64,000 bases of DNA from Opisthorchis felineus. Its lineage: Eukaryota > Platyhelminthes > Trematoda > Opisthorchiida > Opisthorchiidae. The DNA is taken from assembly GCA_004794785.1 (NCBI GenBank), contig SJOL01007024.1, positions 56,317-120,316 on the forward strand. Reading direction: 5' to 3'. The notes below the pieces were generated by a model, which had not been told where the DNA came from, searched no databases, and saw only the letters and a list, made by a program, of their open reading frames with translations. Of the stretch, positions 49,501-58,696 are shown one piece after another (the stretch's first letter is position 1; every line of letters starts with the position of its first letter). The position numbers and the translations under genes are program-made.

Positions 49501-52500
49501 ATGTCGTGCTTCGCTCGATTATCTAGAACCCGCGTCATCAATTTTTTACTGTGTTTGGGTTTCTCTGTCAGAGGAGGACAATTATCACAGTGAGGAGAGG
49601 TAGTGTTTGTACTTTTGGAGACAGAAGCTTTTGTTTATCATCAGTAAACCCAGATCCGTGGTTCAATATCATACTGCTGTGCCATTGGTCTATTTTCTGG
49701 CCCCCCTTGTCTCTGCCACTAACATCCACTGGCTAACGCCCATATAATAATGACGATCTTTCTGACCATGTTTGGACTATTGCATTATTCGTGCTCCCAA
49801 TCGACAATTTCTTTCATACAACCTCACTCCTTTTCTGTTAGACGAACTGTACTATACATGGTCCTTACTGATCCAACACGCAGTGATTCTAGACTGACCT
49901 CGAATTAACGCTGGCTTATTGCTCCGGTGCTTTCAGTGCAGTGCATGTACAACTGCAATTCTCTTGCGTTCGCATTCAGCCGGTTTGTATTATGATAGCA
50001 TGAAATTATCCAGGTGTACTTTTGGCGCCTTGATTGAGCTACGGATGTCAATTCGGCGATTGCTCATTGACCACACGGCTACACATGGCACTGCTTTACG
50101 TCAAGGGGACTATCCCCTGGCTCAGACGGACGCTGCCCATGAGTGGAAGTCAGTTGCCAGGTTTGCACAAATCAGTGGTGGTTCCGTAGAGCACGTGGAG
50201 AGCACTGTTCCTTGTCGCTTGTGACCGTACCGAACCAAGACTTTGGTTGTGCCCTGAGGCGACAAGGCGCTACCCTTGATATATAGACGCTAGGGTTTCA
50301 GCATTGTTCATGTGTAGCAAGTACCAAAAACGCCGTAGCATGAGTCGAGGTAGCCGTGACAGGTTCTCACTAAATACCTCTGTGTAGTGAAATTTCACTA
50401 TTCGTCGGAGGCACCAGTGTTTGCAAACCCCTAGTTTCCAGATGTCCTCTGGTAATAGGGGCCTTGGTTTCGCAGGCATGAATCAGAATCGGGCACACCT
50501 CGACTTCAAGTTTCAGTTCTGCACGAAACGTCACTCAGCTTTCGATACACCGTTCAATCTCTTCTCTCGCCTGCCAATTGGGTAAACGAGTAGAACCCAG
50601 GTAGTTGGAAACACTATCTCACTTTATCTCCTCTGGACAGGCACCATGCATTGGAGAAGAAATTGTTGCTTCCAGTTCCGCGTACTATTTAGCGAGCTGG
50701 GATATTCAGCACATTTTGGAATTCTACCATGCCGTCACCCAACTAAATAATGTAATCGTAGCCTAAGCCAGCTCTTCAGGTCCTGCGGCAGACACATTGT
50801 TCTTCTTAGTATACCCGGACTTGAGCTTCCATTGGTGATAGACCCTGCTACGATGCTTACAAGTATCGAACAAACTTGTAGGATATTCAAGGCTCATCTA
50901 ATCAGATGTCGAAACTGATGGCTGTCGCACAGCCGCCTCTCTTGGGTCGAAAGGCCCTCGGTGTGGTTGAGCTTTAAAAAAAGTTGCACCGATGGTCTGG
51001 TCTACCGTGTCAGTAAGACTGATTCTGTGGTAAGTATCGCTGCCCTTGTTCGTCTCCTTTTGAGGGAAGTCGGCAGTAATAGTATGGTGCCGCAACCTTC
51101 CTGAAGGGATTCGGTTTTCCAGAACAGACAAAATGACTTATGGAGTGGTCCGAGAATCCTCGATACAGACCGCGCCTGAAATTGGGTCGCCTCTGGAAGA
51201 TTCTATGTTCTTCGGTTGTTTGATGTTCACAACAGTTCATTTAATCCATCAAATGTGATCTCATATAGTGTTGACACCCGACTTTTCTCGAGATTCCGGG
51301 TCTGAGCTGGCTGGTGGTTTGGTAGCTATTTGAAGTATTCTGCTCGCCGTCTCATCTTTTCATCATGGTCACTGAAAGGTCCTCAATTTGTGTCACCTAG
51401 TCAGCTTTGACGAAGCTGATATAACACTAGAAAGTCTAGCGAAGTCCCCGGCGCTCGAGGCGGATTTCATGTCTGATAGTATGTCCAACCAATAGGAGAT
51501 GAGATCTCACCTAGCCTCCCACTAGAGCATTCGAAGACAGACTAATTTAGCAATGGGAGGTTCTGTTGACGCTTGTGGGACGTCGTTGCACACACTTTGA
51601 CTGGTCCACGGTGGCATGTTTTGTAAAAGTCTTCAAGGCTATCCACTGACCCTTTACCGGATCCAGTTGATTTCTCGATTGATTAAGTTAGCGCCTGATC
51701 TACCGGTTATGGCATCTGATAGCACCTTTCCATCTCCCGGGTGGTTAAGTTGTACAATGTTGGTGCATCTTGGAGAGATAGAATTTTATTCTGGCTTGCA
51801 TAAACTTGTGATCCGTACGTGCCATGTTCCAAGCGTTCTCATCTCCGTAAGATCTGTGACCTTCTTGATGGGACATACTATTCATAGGGTTGCTGACACC
51901 TCTTCGACAGCCCACGACCACTTTCGCCCTTCTTGGGGCCAATCAGTTAGACGTAGTCCCCCGGTTTTCGCGAGCTGTATGTGCTCTCCTTAAACCTAAG
52001 TTGTGCGCAATTCGCGAAATACACTCATTTTCACACTGCTTTTCTTTTAAAGGGAGACTCTACTAGATCCGACTGAATCTGTCGTTTATGATACTATTCT
52101 CCCGTCACAACCAGATTGGTGTACAAACGTGTATATTTCACGAATCTGTAACCTTCATTTCATCGGAAATGCTGTGCATGTAGCAAAACGTAATCGATCT
52201 CGAAGGTTGTGGCCGTCATTCGAGTACCACGTCGGAAAATGTTTTTTTTTTGAGTGCCGAGAAATAAAGTGGGGCGTTTTATTTGCCTCCTATTATCAAG
52301 ACATCTCGCCATGAACTCTTGTTGGCTACGTGTGATTGTCCATAGAAGTTGTCTGTCATTGCTGGGTGTGATTTAGGCACGGGATCATAGACAGTCGACT
52401 CTAAAGCGGTAGCTTTTAAACGCGCCACAACCAGCCTTGGGGATATTACATTCCGGTTAGTACGCATGATGTTTGCACTGGCAACGGTTTGGAAGCGTGA

Positions 52501-55500
52501 GCTGTCGGCTGGTTCAGTAAGAAGCACTGGTTTTGGCAACCTGGGTTCACCGTGTAGTAGAGTTAGGTCATTGAGTTCCAAATCGATGGCCACAGACACC
52601 ACATGCTATTGATTTAGGAGCACGAAAATCCGAGCAACTGTAGGAACGATTCCTTAATTGTATCGTTCTGGAGCCTGATTTGATCGCCACATGTTCGGAG
52701 TTTCAACCAGAATTTGCACTCCGCTCCTACTATGCTCCGAGCGTTCGCTTGCTCGTTGGTGTATCCTTACACGTAAATGTCTGGGTTTGGCCCTCCCCAT
52801 GAGGATGCTCACTGGGTAAATTTACTGCTATCCATCCCGTCATCTAAGCATTTGATTGCCTATTTGCATTTTTGTTACAGTCCTGTCTATTTTGCTCGTT
52901 TAGCTCACAAGTTGGCCATCGAAACCGCTAAAGTGTATGGAAGAACTGAGGGTGTTGGACTGTCGGCCAAGATGGCAGAACATTGTTTCTTCCGCCGCCT
53001 TGGGATAATGATAGAGAACACGAGACGTAAATTGGAACGAGAAAACAGCATGATGTAAGTTTTTTGTTGGCAACTCAGTTTTATTCCTCCTCAGCGTCGA
53101 TATTTCCGCTGGTCGTCCAACGTCAGAACTTCTGCTGTTTCTTTTGTCATGTCCTCCCCGATGCTTACTTCTAACTTCGGTCGACTAATAATGTGTGACT
53201 GGGCTAGGGGAGTGACCATGATTCACGATCAACTACACTGTCTTCTTCTCGTGAGTTTGGCCCAAGAGTACACACCGAACCATTCCGAAAACAATTTTCC
53301 GCTTTGGCGCTGGTCACTTTTCGTTGTGCAGAAACAGTACGCGTTATTCCGTTGTCCGAGCGGTTGAAACCGTTTAAATAGTCGTTATTTCGGTAGCCGA
53401 TAACTCGATACGCATAGCAACCGACGCATCGGTTACTGTCTCGAGCCTTTCATCAACATATCCACCGGTGGTTCCACCCTACGTAGTCCGTAGTTCCGAA
53501 AAATCGCTTTCAAGTATCCTGTGTCGATGCGGAAGTCATGTACCTTCAGCGTCCAAGATATCTGATTCTAGGTCAGTTTGAATTAGCCCGGATTATTCTG
53601 CATTACAATGTGGCACTTACATGCAATAATTTTTAAACATCTTGGTCACCCTTTCAGCTTCTGATTAGGGATTTTATACACCTTACTATTCTGATATCGC
53701 CGGGTTGAGGGGGACAGCAGTGGTATAGTACGTTTATCTCGCGGTAGGAAATGGAAACACTGTCTCGTCCTGGATACGAGCTAATAATTTCTGGAAACAG
53801 ATCGAACACACACCGTACCTCATTCCAGTATTCAAGGAGTTGCTGCATGTTACCTGAATGCGAAAGGCAGAAGGGTTGCCCTCTAGGGTTGCTAGAGATC
53901 CACCAACTAGTGCTCTTCCTGACAGCCCCTGCACCCACTACGAGTACTTCAGCTAACTCGCTCGATTCCCTTTGTGATGCTTATGGCGGCACTATTGTTT
54001 TGGAGCGCATCGACGCGGTCCAGTATGCTATGCAGCGGTCTGACTTTAATGTAGCACCTGAGGTCATAGGATTTAGATTGACGCAATTCCATGCTACCAT
54101 ATCCTCGACCAGGACCAGCCGGTACTGAACGAGGTAGCTTGATGTCCGAACGATCACACACGTTTCTGATGGATGGCCTTCTCTCTACCCCCGAATCACA
54201 TGTTCCTATGTTGTTCTTTAATTCGGTGGTCTTGGCTTTCACCCGTATAGGATCGTACTGCTCGATCTTTCACTCCGTCTTCCACTCTTCAAACTATAAC
54301 TGCCGTTTCCGCCATCGCCGCATTATTTCGATCCCCGTCGCCACCGTGAAAGTCTTGCTTGTGAGAGGAGAACATTCTACGTCCTGGCGGCCTCATAATC
54401 AAGACTTACAAGATTAATTGAAATCAACGCTGCTAATCCACTACAAATCGATCATTCCATGGAACAGATCAATATAGAACAGTGACCAATAAATGAGCTA
54501 CCAAGCGCTTCTCATACTTCATATCCTTGTGTTTGGATGTTGTTTGCCTCTAACTGCTGTAGTCAAACGTATATATTGAGCTGCAGAAAATTACGATAGT
54601 TGGCCACGTGAAAGTCTGGCATCACCTCATCGTATGATCGCGCAAACCAACCGGTGACAATTTCTGCTAACCTACGCCTGTGTACTCGATCCCCAAAACT
54701 AATAGTTTTATTTTAAAATCACTCAAAACTCCTTCATTTTGATCATGACTTTCAGGTGTGCCCGTGCATCGTTTTTTGCTCAACTTGTTTTAGCTTAAGA
54801 TGTTATTCGGCGGACTGCTGCCATCATCGGTGTCACAAATGATGCTGTTTCCGGGCAAGTTACTTCGTTTTTTTGTGCGCTTACAGGTCCTTAGTGGTAG
54901 TCTTTCGCTTCTCGGGATTCCAGTCCATGAGCGAGACCTAACGCTAGCTTCAAAAATCTTCTTACTGTTTTGTGAAGCGATCATGCCGTAGTTCTACGAT
55001 AATATAATATGCTTTTTGAAACAGTTCATTTGGTACCGGTGCAGTTACTTCGAATGTGAATCTGTGAATCCACCCACCCACTCGGTCATTAAAGCCTTGG
55101 GTCTGAAATTGCTTTGAACTTTATCGGTCGAATTTTGTGTTTCTAAACTACTCCGTGTTGTGTTGTCTACTGATTGATAATTTAACATCCGGTGATATAT
55201 CTTTGTGATTTTCCCATTCTCTCATCTTCACAACCCTAATTATTTGTTTCACTGTTACGAAGTGGGCCCGGTTAGCTTATCCGTAGACCAATTGTTGGTG
55301 AAAAATTACAACTGTGACGGTTCAGTCGCGTTCTTTTTTGGCGATATATCTATTAGGCTCATCAGCATGATCTTTGTGCAACCATGAAAGGTTATATTCA
55401 CGTCCTGCCAGCACGCTCGATAAATTCATGGCAACGGTTCATATTCACGTGGTCACACTTGTAGATTATCGTTGGTTTGTCGGCTGAGCTGAACAAATTG

Positions 55501-58500
55501 ATTGAAACGCTTCCTCACCAGTCGACATGACATCATCAGTACATACATGTAACAGAGTAAATTTGGTTTTCTCCAAAATGAGTTGTTCATTCCAAAAAAT
55601 CTGTGCTAATAACCACACACTCTGGATATCCTCGACTGCTACGCTTCCTAGCGACGCACTGATGACGTCACCTCAACCGTTTGCAACCAAATTACCAAGC
55701 TCAGTGAACAAGCCGACGACCATCTATGCTACCTGAGCTAAAAACGTTCTCTTCAATAGCAAACACTTTTAGATGTATGGTTGTTTCTAGAATTGGGTTC
55801 AGTCAACTATAAAATGACCAGAAATGGCTTCCTAGCCGATTTAAATGCTCTGGTTCACGTACCTTCCCGCAATGTCCCCCTTCCTCACAATCGTCTGTAA
55901 TTTCACAGAGGAAACTCCTTATCCGTCAATAAAGTAAACGAATGGCTGCGAAAATCAGGCGCTCAAATGATGGTAACTGTTGTGGCGGGCGTGTGATTAC
56001 ATGCTCGAAAATGTATCCCCATGAAGACTAAAGGACGGGCCTTTTACTCCCTGCGGTAGATTTGACAAGTGTCATTGTTCGTGCTATGATCGCTATAAGA
56101 GAGCGAAATGTTGATTTCTCTTGTGAATCAACGGCAATCAGCGGTTATTTTTCCTATTTGTCTGACTACTCACGAGTAGCATGACTTACGCTTGTGTTTT
56201 ATAACGCCGTTTTGCTTCCTTGCTGCTCGTCCCCCGAGGTTTTGCTCATGTCTAAGGTCTGCTTACCCTCTAGTTACTAATGTCGAGATTTCGTCGCCTG
56301 TCAGTCTTCGCTTGCAATTTCGTGTCAACTCTACCAATTTTCGAGTATCTGCTCCGACGGAAAAGCAAGTCTCCAGGGGTCGAACACGGTGCCCCTCGGA
56401 TGGCGCTACCCACTGCGCCAACTCGACTTCCCAGGAAGCCCTATTTTTGCACTACCTTTGTATTGCATCTTATCTGACAGTACTCGTTGGGATTTTGCTT
56501 TAAACGAGCGTAAGTACGAATTCCGCTTTGTCGCGCGGTATGTGTGTTGCTTCATCACAATGTCAGCTAAAGACTGCACAGAGTTTCCATTATTTCCCGA
56601 ACGTACTGACTGTCTTCTACGCCGTTATCTCTGTACACTGTCTATTTACACCGTATGGCTTCCCGTATCCAAAGCTTTGCTACCTCACTGTCCCCATTTC
56701 TATTCCTACTGATTGAGCTGTTGTCGATTAACACAGTCCTCAATACAGCATCTACTACCCTCATCCGTCTGTGCCTAGTGAATACGAAATGCGTACAGTC
56801 CAATAGCTCCAATCGTTCTGTAAGGTCTTTAGCCGCCCGGATCTTACAAGAGGTGTCGCACGAATTATTGAAAATGGATTCATTGGAACGGAACGGCACG
56901 TTTTACCCCACAGGTGACGTTATGCCCTATATTCTTGTTGATGATCATCAGCAACTCGCATATCGCTAGCTTGATTAGAACCCGATCCGAAGAGCTTCTA
57001 GTTCCGAGTCTTCGAAAGATGCGTTCTGCATCCGGTTTTCTTAGCTGACCCGTCTAGCACCGAAATTGTGGTTTTCAAATTTACATGGATGTCCAGATCG
57101 GCTATCTCTGGGACCGTTGTTGCCAGTGTTGTTCGTAGGGACAACGGCGAGCGTCTTATCCATTTATACCCAGGCTAGTAGGAACCTTCGGCACAAACGT
57201 CTCCACCGATAGTTTTGTATCTGTAACATACTCAATGGATACGTCTCTTTCCGATGCATACATTCATATTTGCCAGTTACCAATCTCACATGGTTCTTTG
57301 TTCATTGCAATTTCCTTCCTTAGATTTCACCAGCGTGTGCCTCCCTCGGTTCCAGTGTTCGATTTGAAGGCCCAGTTCGGGGTGGTTGAACCCCAAGCTC
57401 CCGAAATGGATCTTTCAGTCGACCAACGTTGGAAGGAAGCCTATAAAGGATTTAACGAAAAGAAGGTGTCTGAGATGATCCTTCAAAAAGAAGTGGGTTG
57501 TAATGCACCGTTGTGCTTAGAGGCCGTGGTTTTCTTTGGTGCAAACCTGACGACATTGTTGTCCCTCTCTTCTGCGTCTGAAACTGAATACTTTGCTGAG
57601 TACTTGAAAATGTGACACAAAATCCTCTCACAATTGTCACATAACTAGTTCAAGGAGTGACAGACTAAGTTGTGGAACATTATACGTATATTACGTATAC
57701 ATTATGCGTATCTTGGATGTGGCATTAGCCCTGACGGTAGTGTGACAGACGAGGTCGACGCACGCTTTCGCCAAGTTGCGTCACTTGTGGCCTCAAACAG
57801 ACACTTCACTGGGTCTCATAGGATGCGTGTATCAGACTACAATGCGGGCTGCGACACTTAGCCACTTTGAGAAGAGGATCTGAGACATCTTCACCGGTGT
57901 GTCTGAAGTAAAGCTGAAATTGGTTGGAACCAGCGAATTCGAAATGAGCTAGTTAGGAGACGGGTTTTTGATGAAGCAGAGGGTAGCTCCCTCAAAGAAT
58001 GCATCCATCGCTGCAAGCTAAGATGGCTGGGCCATGTGTCACACATACCGAGTTCCGTGCCTAATCCAGAGTGACAGAAACCTAGAGATGGGCGAAATTT
58101 GACATGGCAAAATGGGACGAAGAGTTTGGATGCTGTTGATGCTGTCAGTCTTCCAGAATGGGATCTCTTTAACGCTCTCTGTGTGCTTGGTTGGAGAAAC
58201 TGAACGCTATGGCAGCTAACCAATACCAGTGACGTTCATGCTGTCGGTTTATATGCTGTTTGTCTGACTGAGTGTTGGAGATGCCTCACACAGTTGTTCT
58301 GTAAAAGTGTAAGTTTTCGGTGTCTTGTTTCGTTGCTTTCGTGGTTTGGGTCGCTTACGGTTGTGACACTCAGAGTTCAAGGTGCGCGCAACTAATGCCG
58401 ATCGCATGTTTGACTGGTACCTGGGATATTAATACTTGAGGCTATTCAATCGTGTGCACTGATTTTCTGAATGAATAGTTTTTCTGTATCTATGAAACCT

Positions 58501-58696
58501 ACGTGCCACAAACTTTTTCCATTCATACTCGTCTTTGGTCGCCTTCCCCGGTGTTCTTCTCTTTCCAATGCAGCAGCGTGCTAAAGACCATAAGACCAAA
58601 TCAGATCGCACTGCTCCCGTAGAACCTGTCCATGAAAAGCCAATCTTCACTACAGACAAAGATCCAAAGAACGAGAGTGGATGCGTCCTATCGTGA
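31445..58696 (+). CDS. BROX: BROX-like Bro1-domain protein, complete ten-exon gene
   Basis: Spliced coding sequence: 31445-31545, 32924-33148, 33201-33296, 34366-34544, 41594-41683, 44668-44753, 48342-48423, 52904-53054, 57324-57465, 58574-58696. The total is 1275 nt (424 residues plus stop), against about 411 residues in human BROX. Every intron is GT-AG and every phase agrees. Conserved blocks run in family order: [11 protein letters not shown] at the N-terminus, [40 protein letters not shown], and a C-terminal CaaX box CVLS at residues 421-424. Family knowledge: BROX has a banana-shaped Bro1 domain that binds ESCRT-III CHMP4, is farnesylated, and acts on endosomal membranes and in nuclear-envelope rupture repair. 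Bro1 relatives such as ALIX and HD-PTP are much longer and lack the CaaX end, so BROX is the better call. Function in this animal is inferred from orthology. Confidence 0.95.
31546..32923 (+). other. BROX intron 1
   Basis: GTAAGT...CCATCCAG, 1378 nt, with no repeat or nested gene that I recognise. Confidence 0.85.
32924..33148 (+). CDS. BROX: BROX exon 2 (residues 34-109)
   Basis: The acceptor CATCCAG|T completes codon 34 and leads into [23 protein letters not shown] and [12 protein letters not shown], matching the first helices of the Bro1 domain. The donor is CCCAT|GTATGC, phase 2. An ATG at 32898 is open in the same frame but lies in the intron, so it is not the start. Confidence 0.93.
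33149..33200 (+). other. BROX intron 2, 52 nt
   Basis: A minimal intron running from GTATGC to CTTCTTTAG between two conserved coding blocks. All other introns of this gene exceed 1 kb. Its length is not a multiple of three, so retention would shift the frame. Confidence 0.9.
33201..33296 (+). CDS. BROX: BROX exon 3 (residues 109-141)
   Basis: Starts after CTTCTTTAG only 52 nt downstream of exon 2. It encodes [20 protein letters not shown], aligned with the family block NVALWYTKYA. It ends at GATGA|GTGAGT, phase 2, and skips the TGA that would follow in the genomic frame. Confidence 0.93.
33297..34365 (+). other. BROX intron 3
   Basis: GTGAGT...TTTTTCAG, 1069 nt. The open frame at 34127-34630 is the intron end fused by chance to exon 4, not an independent gene. 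Confidence 0.85.
34366..34544 (+). CDS. BROX: BROX exon 4 (residues 141-201)
   Basis: The acceptor TTTTTCAG|A completes a Glu codon. The reading is [10 protein letters not shown], then [16 protein letters not shown], then [14 protein letters not shown]. The DEAKEVH and EAY..Q..AEAQE motifs are the clearest BROX signatures in the window. The donor is AAG|GTAGGC, phase 1. The genomic frame upstream of 34366 is intron. Confidence 0.95.
35779..35883. repeat. Repeat C as a tight inverted repeat
   Basis: TTGGTTGTCAGTCTGTTCGCC...CTTGGCAGT (35779-35811) is mirrored by CACTGCCAAGCCCGGCGAAC...CAACAACCAA (35850-35883) across a 38-base loop containing GTTTCATCACCAACCGAGGTGAC. It lies next to the 3' end of the minus-strand LINE in BROX intron 4. 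Confidence 0.75.
35925..36595 (-). pseudogene. LINE C-terminal region remnant
   Basis: Reads [98 protein letters not shown] and [10 protein letters not shown]. Each block has a counterpart in the + strand LINE at 45480-46218. At least three stops are present. Confidence 0.82.
36827..37001 (-). repeat. tRNA-derived SINE, diverged copy
   Basis: On the minus strand: CGGTGGTTGAGGCACG head, a B-box-like GGATCGAACC, then CCTAGGTTTTGG, GGCATGGCAGCTATGCACCG and TACAGCTGAACG, with an AT-rich tail ATTTATATTTATTACTATC. It sits within the missing part of the minus-strand LINE. Confidence 0.75.
37590..38150 (-). pseudogene. LINE reverse transcriptase remnant
   Basis: Minus-strand pieces in order: [67 protein letters not shown] with [10 protein letters not shown], and [20 protein letters not shown] with LFDF. 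The first catalytic Asp region is degraded (CLGFND for FLDF..AFD). The YADD box is missing. Confidence 0.78.
38142..38338 (-). repeat. tRNA-derived SINE, near full length, nested in the LINE
   Basis: On the minus strand it begins GGCGAGATGGCTCAGTGATTAG, has a B-box GGTTCGAACC, then TCGACTTCCCC-type body, GGGTGGCATGGCAGCTGGGC and CTACAGCTGAACG, ending in TTTACTTATTATTTTT. CTGGGTC flanks it at 38135-38141 and 38339-38345, a candidate target-site duplication. The LINE reading resumes on either side. Confidence 0.88.
38346..39470 (-). pseudogene. LINE endonuclease and linker remnant
   Basis: Endonuclease C-terminal blocks appear on the minus strand as [35 protein letters not shown] with DTSYR, and [15 protein letters not shown] (family form DSDHALV). 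Linker blocks follow: [31 protein letters not shown], and [14 protein letters not shown]. Identification rests on remembered relatives of trematode RTE-like LINEs. Several stops interrupt it. Confidence 0.65.
39471..40798. other. BROX intron 4 spacer
   Basis: No exon or clear repeat recognised between the LINE 5' remnant and the next SINE. Confidence 0.5.
40799..40930 (+). repeat. tRNA-derived SINE with internal deletions
   Basis: Head AAGATGGTTCAGTGGTTAAGG (A-box region), GGTCCGTGGTTCGAACCCAA with B-box GGTTCGAACC at 40847-40856, CTCTGCATCTCGA and CTACAGCTGAAC at the end. Compared with the copy at 62171 it lacks two inner blocks (GACCTGGCAGTATCT and GGTGGCATGGCAGC). It is in BROX intron 4, sense orientation. 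Confidence 0.85.
41594..41683 (+). CDS. BROX: BROX exon 5 (residues 201-231)
   Basis: The acceptor CCTTTCAG|TA joins the last G of exon 4 into Val. The reading [19 protein letters not shown] then ETSNIYQKA aligns without gaps to the family block [10 protein letters not shown]. The donor is CAG|GTATGT, phase 1. It follows the largest intron, about 7 kb. Confidence 0.95.
41684..44667 (+). other. BROX intron 5
   Basis: GTATGT...ACTAAAG, 2984 nt. Minus-strand frames of 137 and 138 codons (43100-43513 and 44195-44611) lack any motif I know. I see no LINE or SINE here. Confidence 0.75.
44668..44753 (+). CDS. BROX: BROX exon 6 (residues 231-259)
   Basis: The acceptor TTACTAAAG|CC joins the G of exon 5 into Ala. 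The reading is [18 protein letters not shown] then [10 protein letters not shown], ending exactly at TGT|GTAAGT. From YQKA to KYL the spacing equals the human protein (23 residues each), and the 86-nt length is what the flanking phases require. KWLKYL corresponds to KWRKYL in human. Confidence 0.92.
44985..46330 (+). mobile_element. 5'-truncated RTE-like LINE, reverse transcriptase and C-terminus
   Basis: Begins abruptly with [18 protein letters not shown]. It carries the catalytic motif [13 protein letters not shown] near 45080, [20 protein letters not shown], and the YADDVVLVF box near 45387. A one-base deletion near 45470 shifts the frame to [56 protein letters not shown] and FDNRR. A TAA at 45916 precedes [15 protein letters not shown] and [14 protein letters not shown]. 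It ends near AATAAA at 46317. With only one frameshift and one stop it is the best-preserved LINE of its family here. It lies in BROX intron 6, sense strand, about 230 bp after exon 6. Confidence 0.88.
47329..47510 (-). repeat. tRNA-derived SINE, full-length diverged copy
   Basis: On the minus strand: GACGCCTCGGTGATTAAGGCG head, degraded B-box GGTTCCAGTCC, TCTGCATCTCGACC, AGGTTTGGGCAACCTGGCAG, GGGTGGCATGGCAGTC and TTACGGCTGAACG. It is in BROX intron 6, antisense. Confidence 0.85.
48342..48423 (+). CDS. BROX: BROX exon 7 (residues 260-287)
   Basis: Follows a strong pyrimidine tract ending TTTCTCTCTAG. It encodes [18 protein letters not shown] then LAVIAEAEK, 27 residues matching the human AYCYHGE...QEAEK block with no gap. 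The donor is AAAG|GTAGGC, phase 1. Confidence 0.93.
48424..50269 (+). other. BROX intron 7, first part
   Basis: No coding exon is needed by phase or homology between exons 7 and 8. A run of ten G lies at 48961-48970. No mobile element was recognised before 50270. Confidence 0.6.
50270..51130 (-). pseudogene. Degenerate LINE reverse transcriptase C-terminal relic
   Basis: Minus-strand pieces in LINE order with many breaks: [16 protein letters not shown] (family NHRGISL), GPFDPREA (family AGFRPGRG), [40 protein letters not shown] (family [13 protein letters not shown]) and [20 protein letters not shown]. The spelling differs from the other LINEs here, so it is a second, older family. The N-terminal part is weak. 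Confidence 0.55.
51875..52140 (+). repeat. Repeat A, diverged copy in BROX intron 7
   Basis: GGTTGCTGACACCTCTTCGACAG, GCCCACGACCACTTTCGCCC, TTCTTGGGGCC, CCCCCGGTTTTCGCG, then GCGAAATACACTCATTT and a following partial unit TCCGACTGAATCTGTCGTTT. A monomer end is joined to the start of the next, in the same tandem order as at 59037. Confidence 0.7.
52904..53054 (+). CDS. BROX: BROX exon 8 (residues 287-337)
   Basis: The phase-consistent acceptor is GCTCGTTTAG|CT, not the earlier TTACAG at 52880, which would break the frame. The reading [17 protein letters not shown] is followed by HCFFRRLG and RKLERENSM, aligned to HLFFRKLG and the CQRENG segment of human BROX. The donor is ATGAT|GTAAGT, phase 2. 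Confidence 0.93.
53055..55478 (+). other. BROX intron 8, first part
   Basis: GTAAGT donor followed by spacer. Open frames up to 125 codons at 53751-54128 have no motif I recognise. Confidence 0.5.
55479..55738. repeat. Repeat C as an inverted pair
   Basis: Left arm (minus orientation) 55479-55538: TCGGCTGAGCTGAACAAATT...CACCAGTCGACATGACATCATCAG. Right arm from about 55652: GCACTGATGACGTCACCTC, CAACCGTTTGCAACCAAATTA and CCAAGCTCAGTGAACAAGCC. The loop is about 115 bases. The right arm continues GACCATCTATGCTACCTGAGCT, as in the copy at 27885. Confidence 0.65.
55739..57323 (+). other. BROX intron 8, last part
   Basis: No element recognised. Overlapping + frames around 56192-56969 have no known motif. 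Ends CTTCCTTAG before exon 9. Confidence 0.5.
57324..57465 (+). CDS. BROX: BROX exon 9 (residues 337-384)
   Basis: After CTTCCTTAG the frame reads [18 protein letters not shown] then [10 protein letters not shown], matching the family segment KANYGLVEP. I end it at AAGAAG|GTGTCT (phase 0), because the next homologous segment lies in exon 10. Reading through would add 50 unrelated residues and stop at 57615 without a CaaX box, so intron retention is a possible isoform. Confidence 0.88.
57695..58260 (+). pseudogene. LINE C-terminal relic in BROX intron 9
   Basis: Very diverged + strand pieces: [20 protein letters not shown], a [16 protein letters not shown] segment, [19 protein letters not shown], then an [16 protein letters not shown] tail matching the RLPGWGPRD...WLETL block. 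Many stops and deletions make it much older than the copy at 44985. Confidence 0.72.
58574..58696 (+). CDS. BROX: BROX exon 10 (C-terminal tail with CaaX box CVLS)
   Basis: A charged, proline-containing tail: [17 protein letters not shown], then [12 protein letters not shown] and TGA. It aligns with human KRPKDD...DTGCYIS in both position and length. C-V-L-S is a canonical farnesyltransferase substrate (Ser at the last position). The acceptor is a tandem CAG-CAG: starting at 58574 adds a Gln, and starting at 58577 gives FNEKKRAKD, which matches human spacing slightly better. Confidence 0.92.
   Translation, partial: QRAKDHKTKSDRTAPVEPVHEKPIFTTDKDPKNESGCVLS

Noticed and set aside
52862..52903. 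Upstream acceptor TTACAG at 52880 for BROX exon 8
   Set aside because: It would shift the frame relative to exon 7. The TTTAG acceptor at 52903 restores both phase and family spacing.
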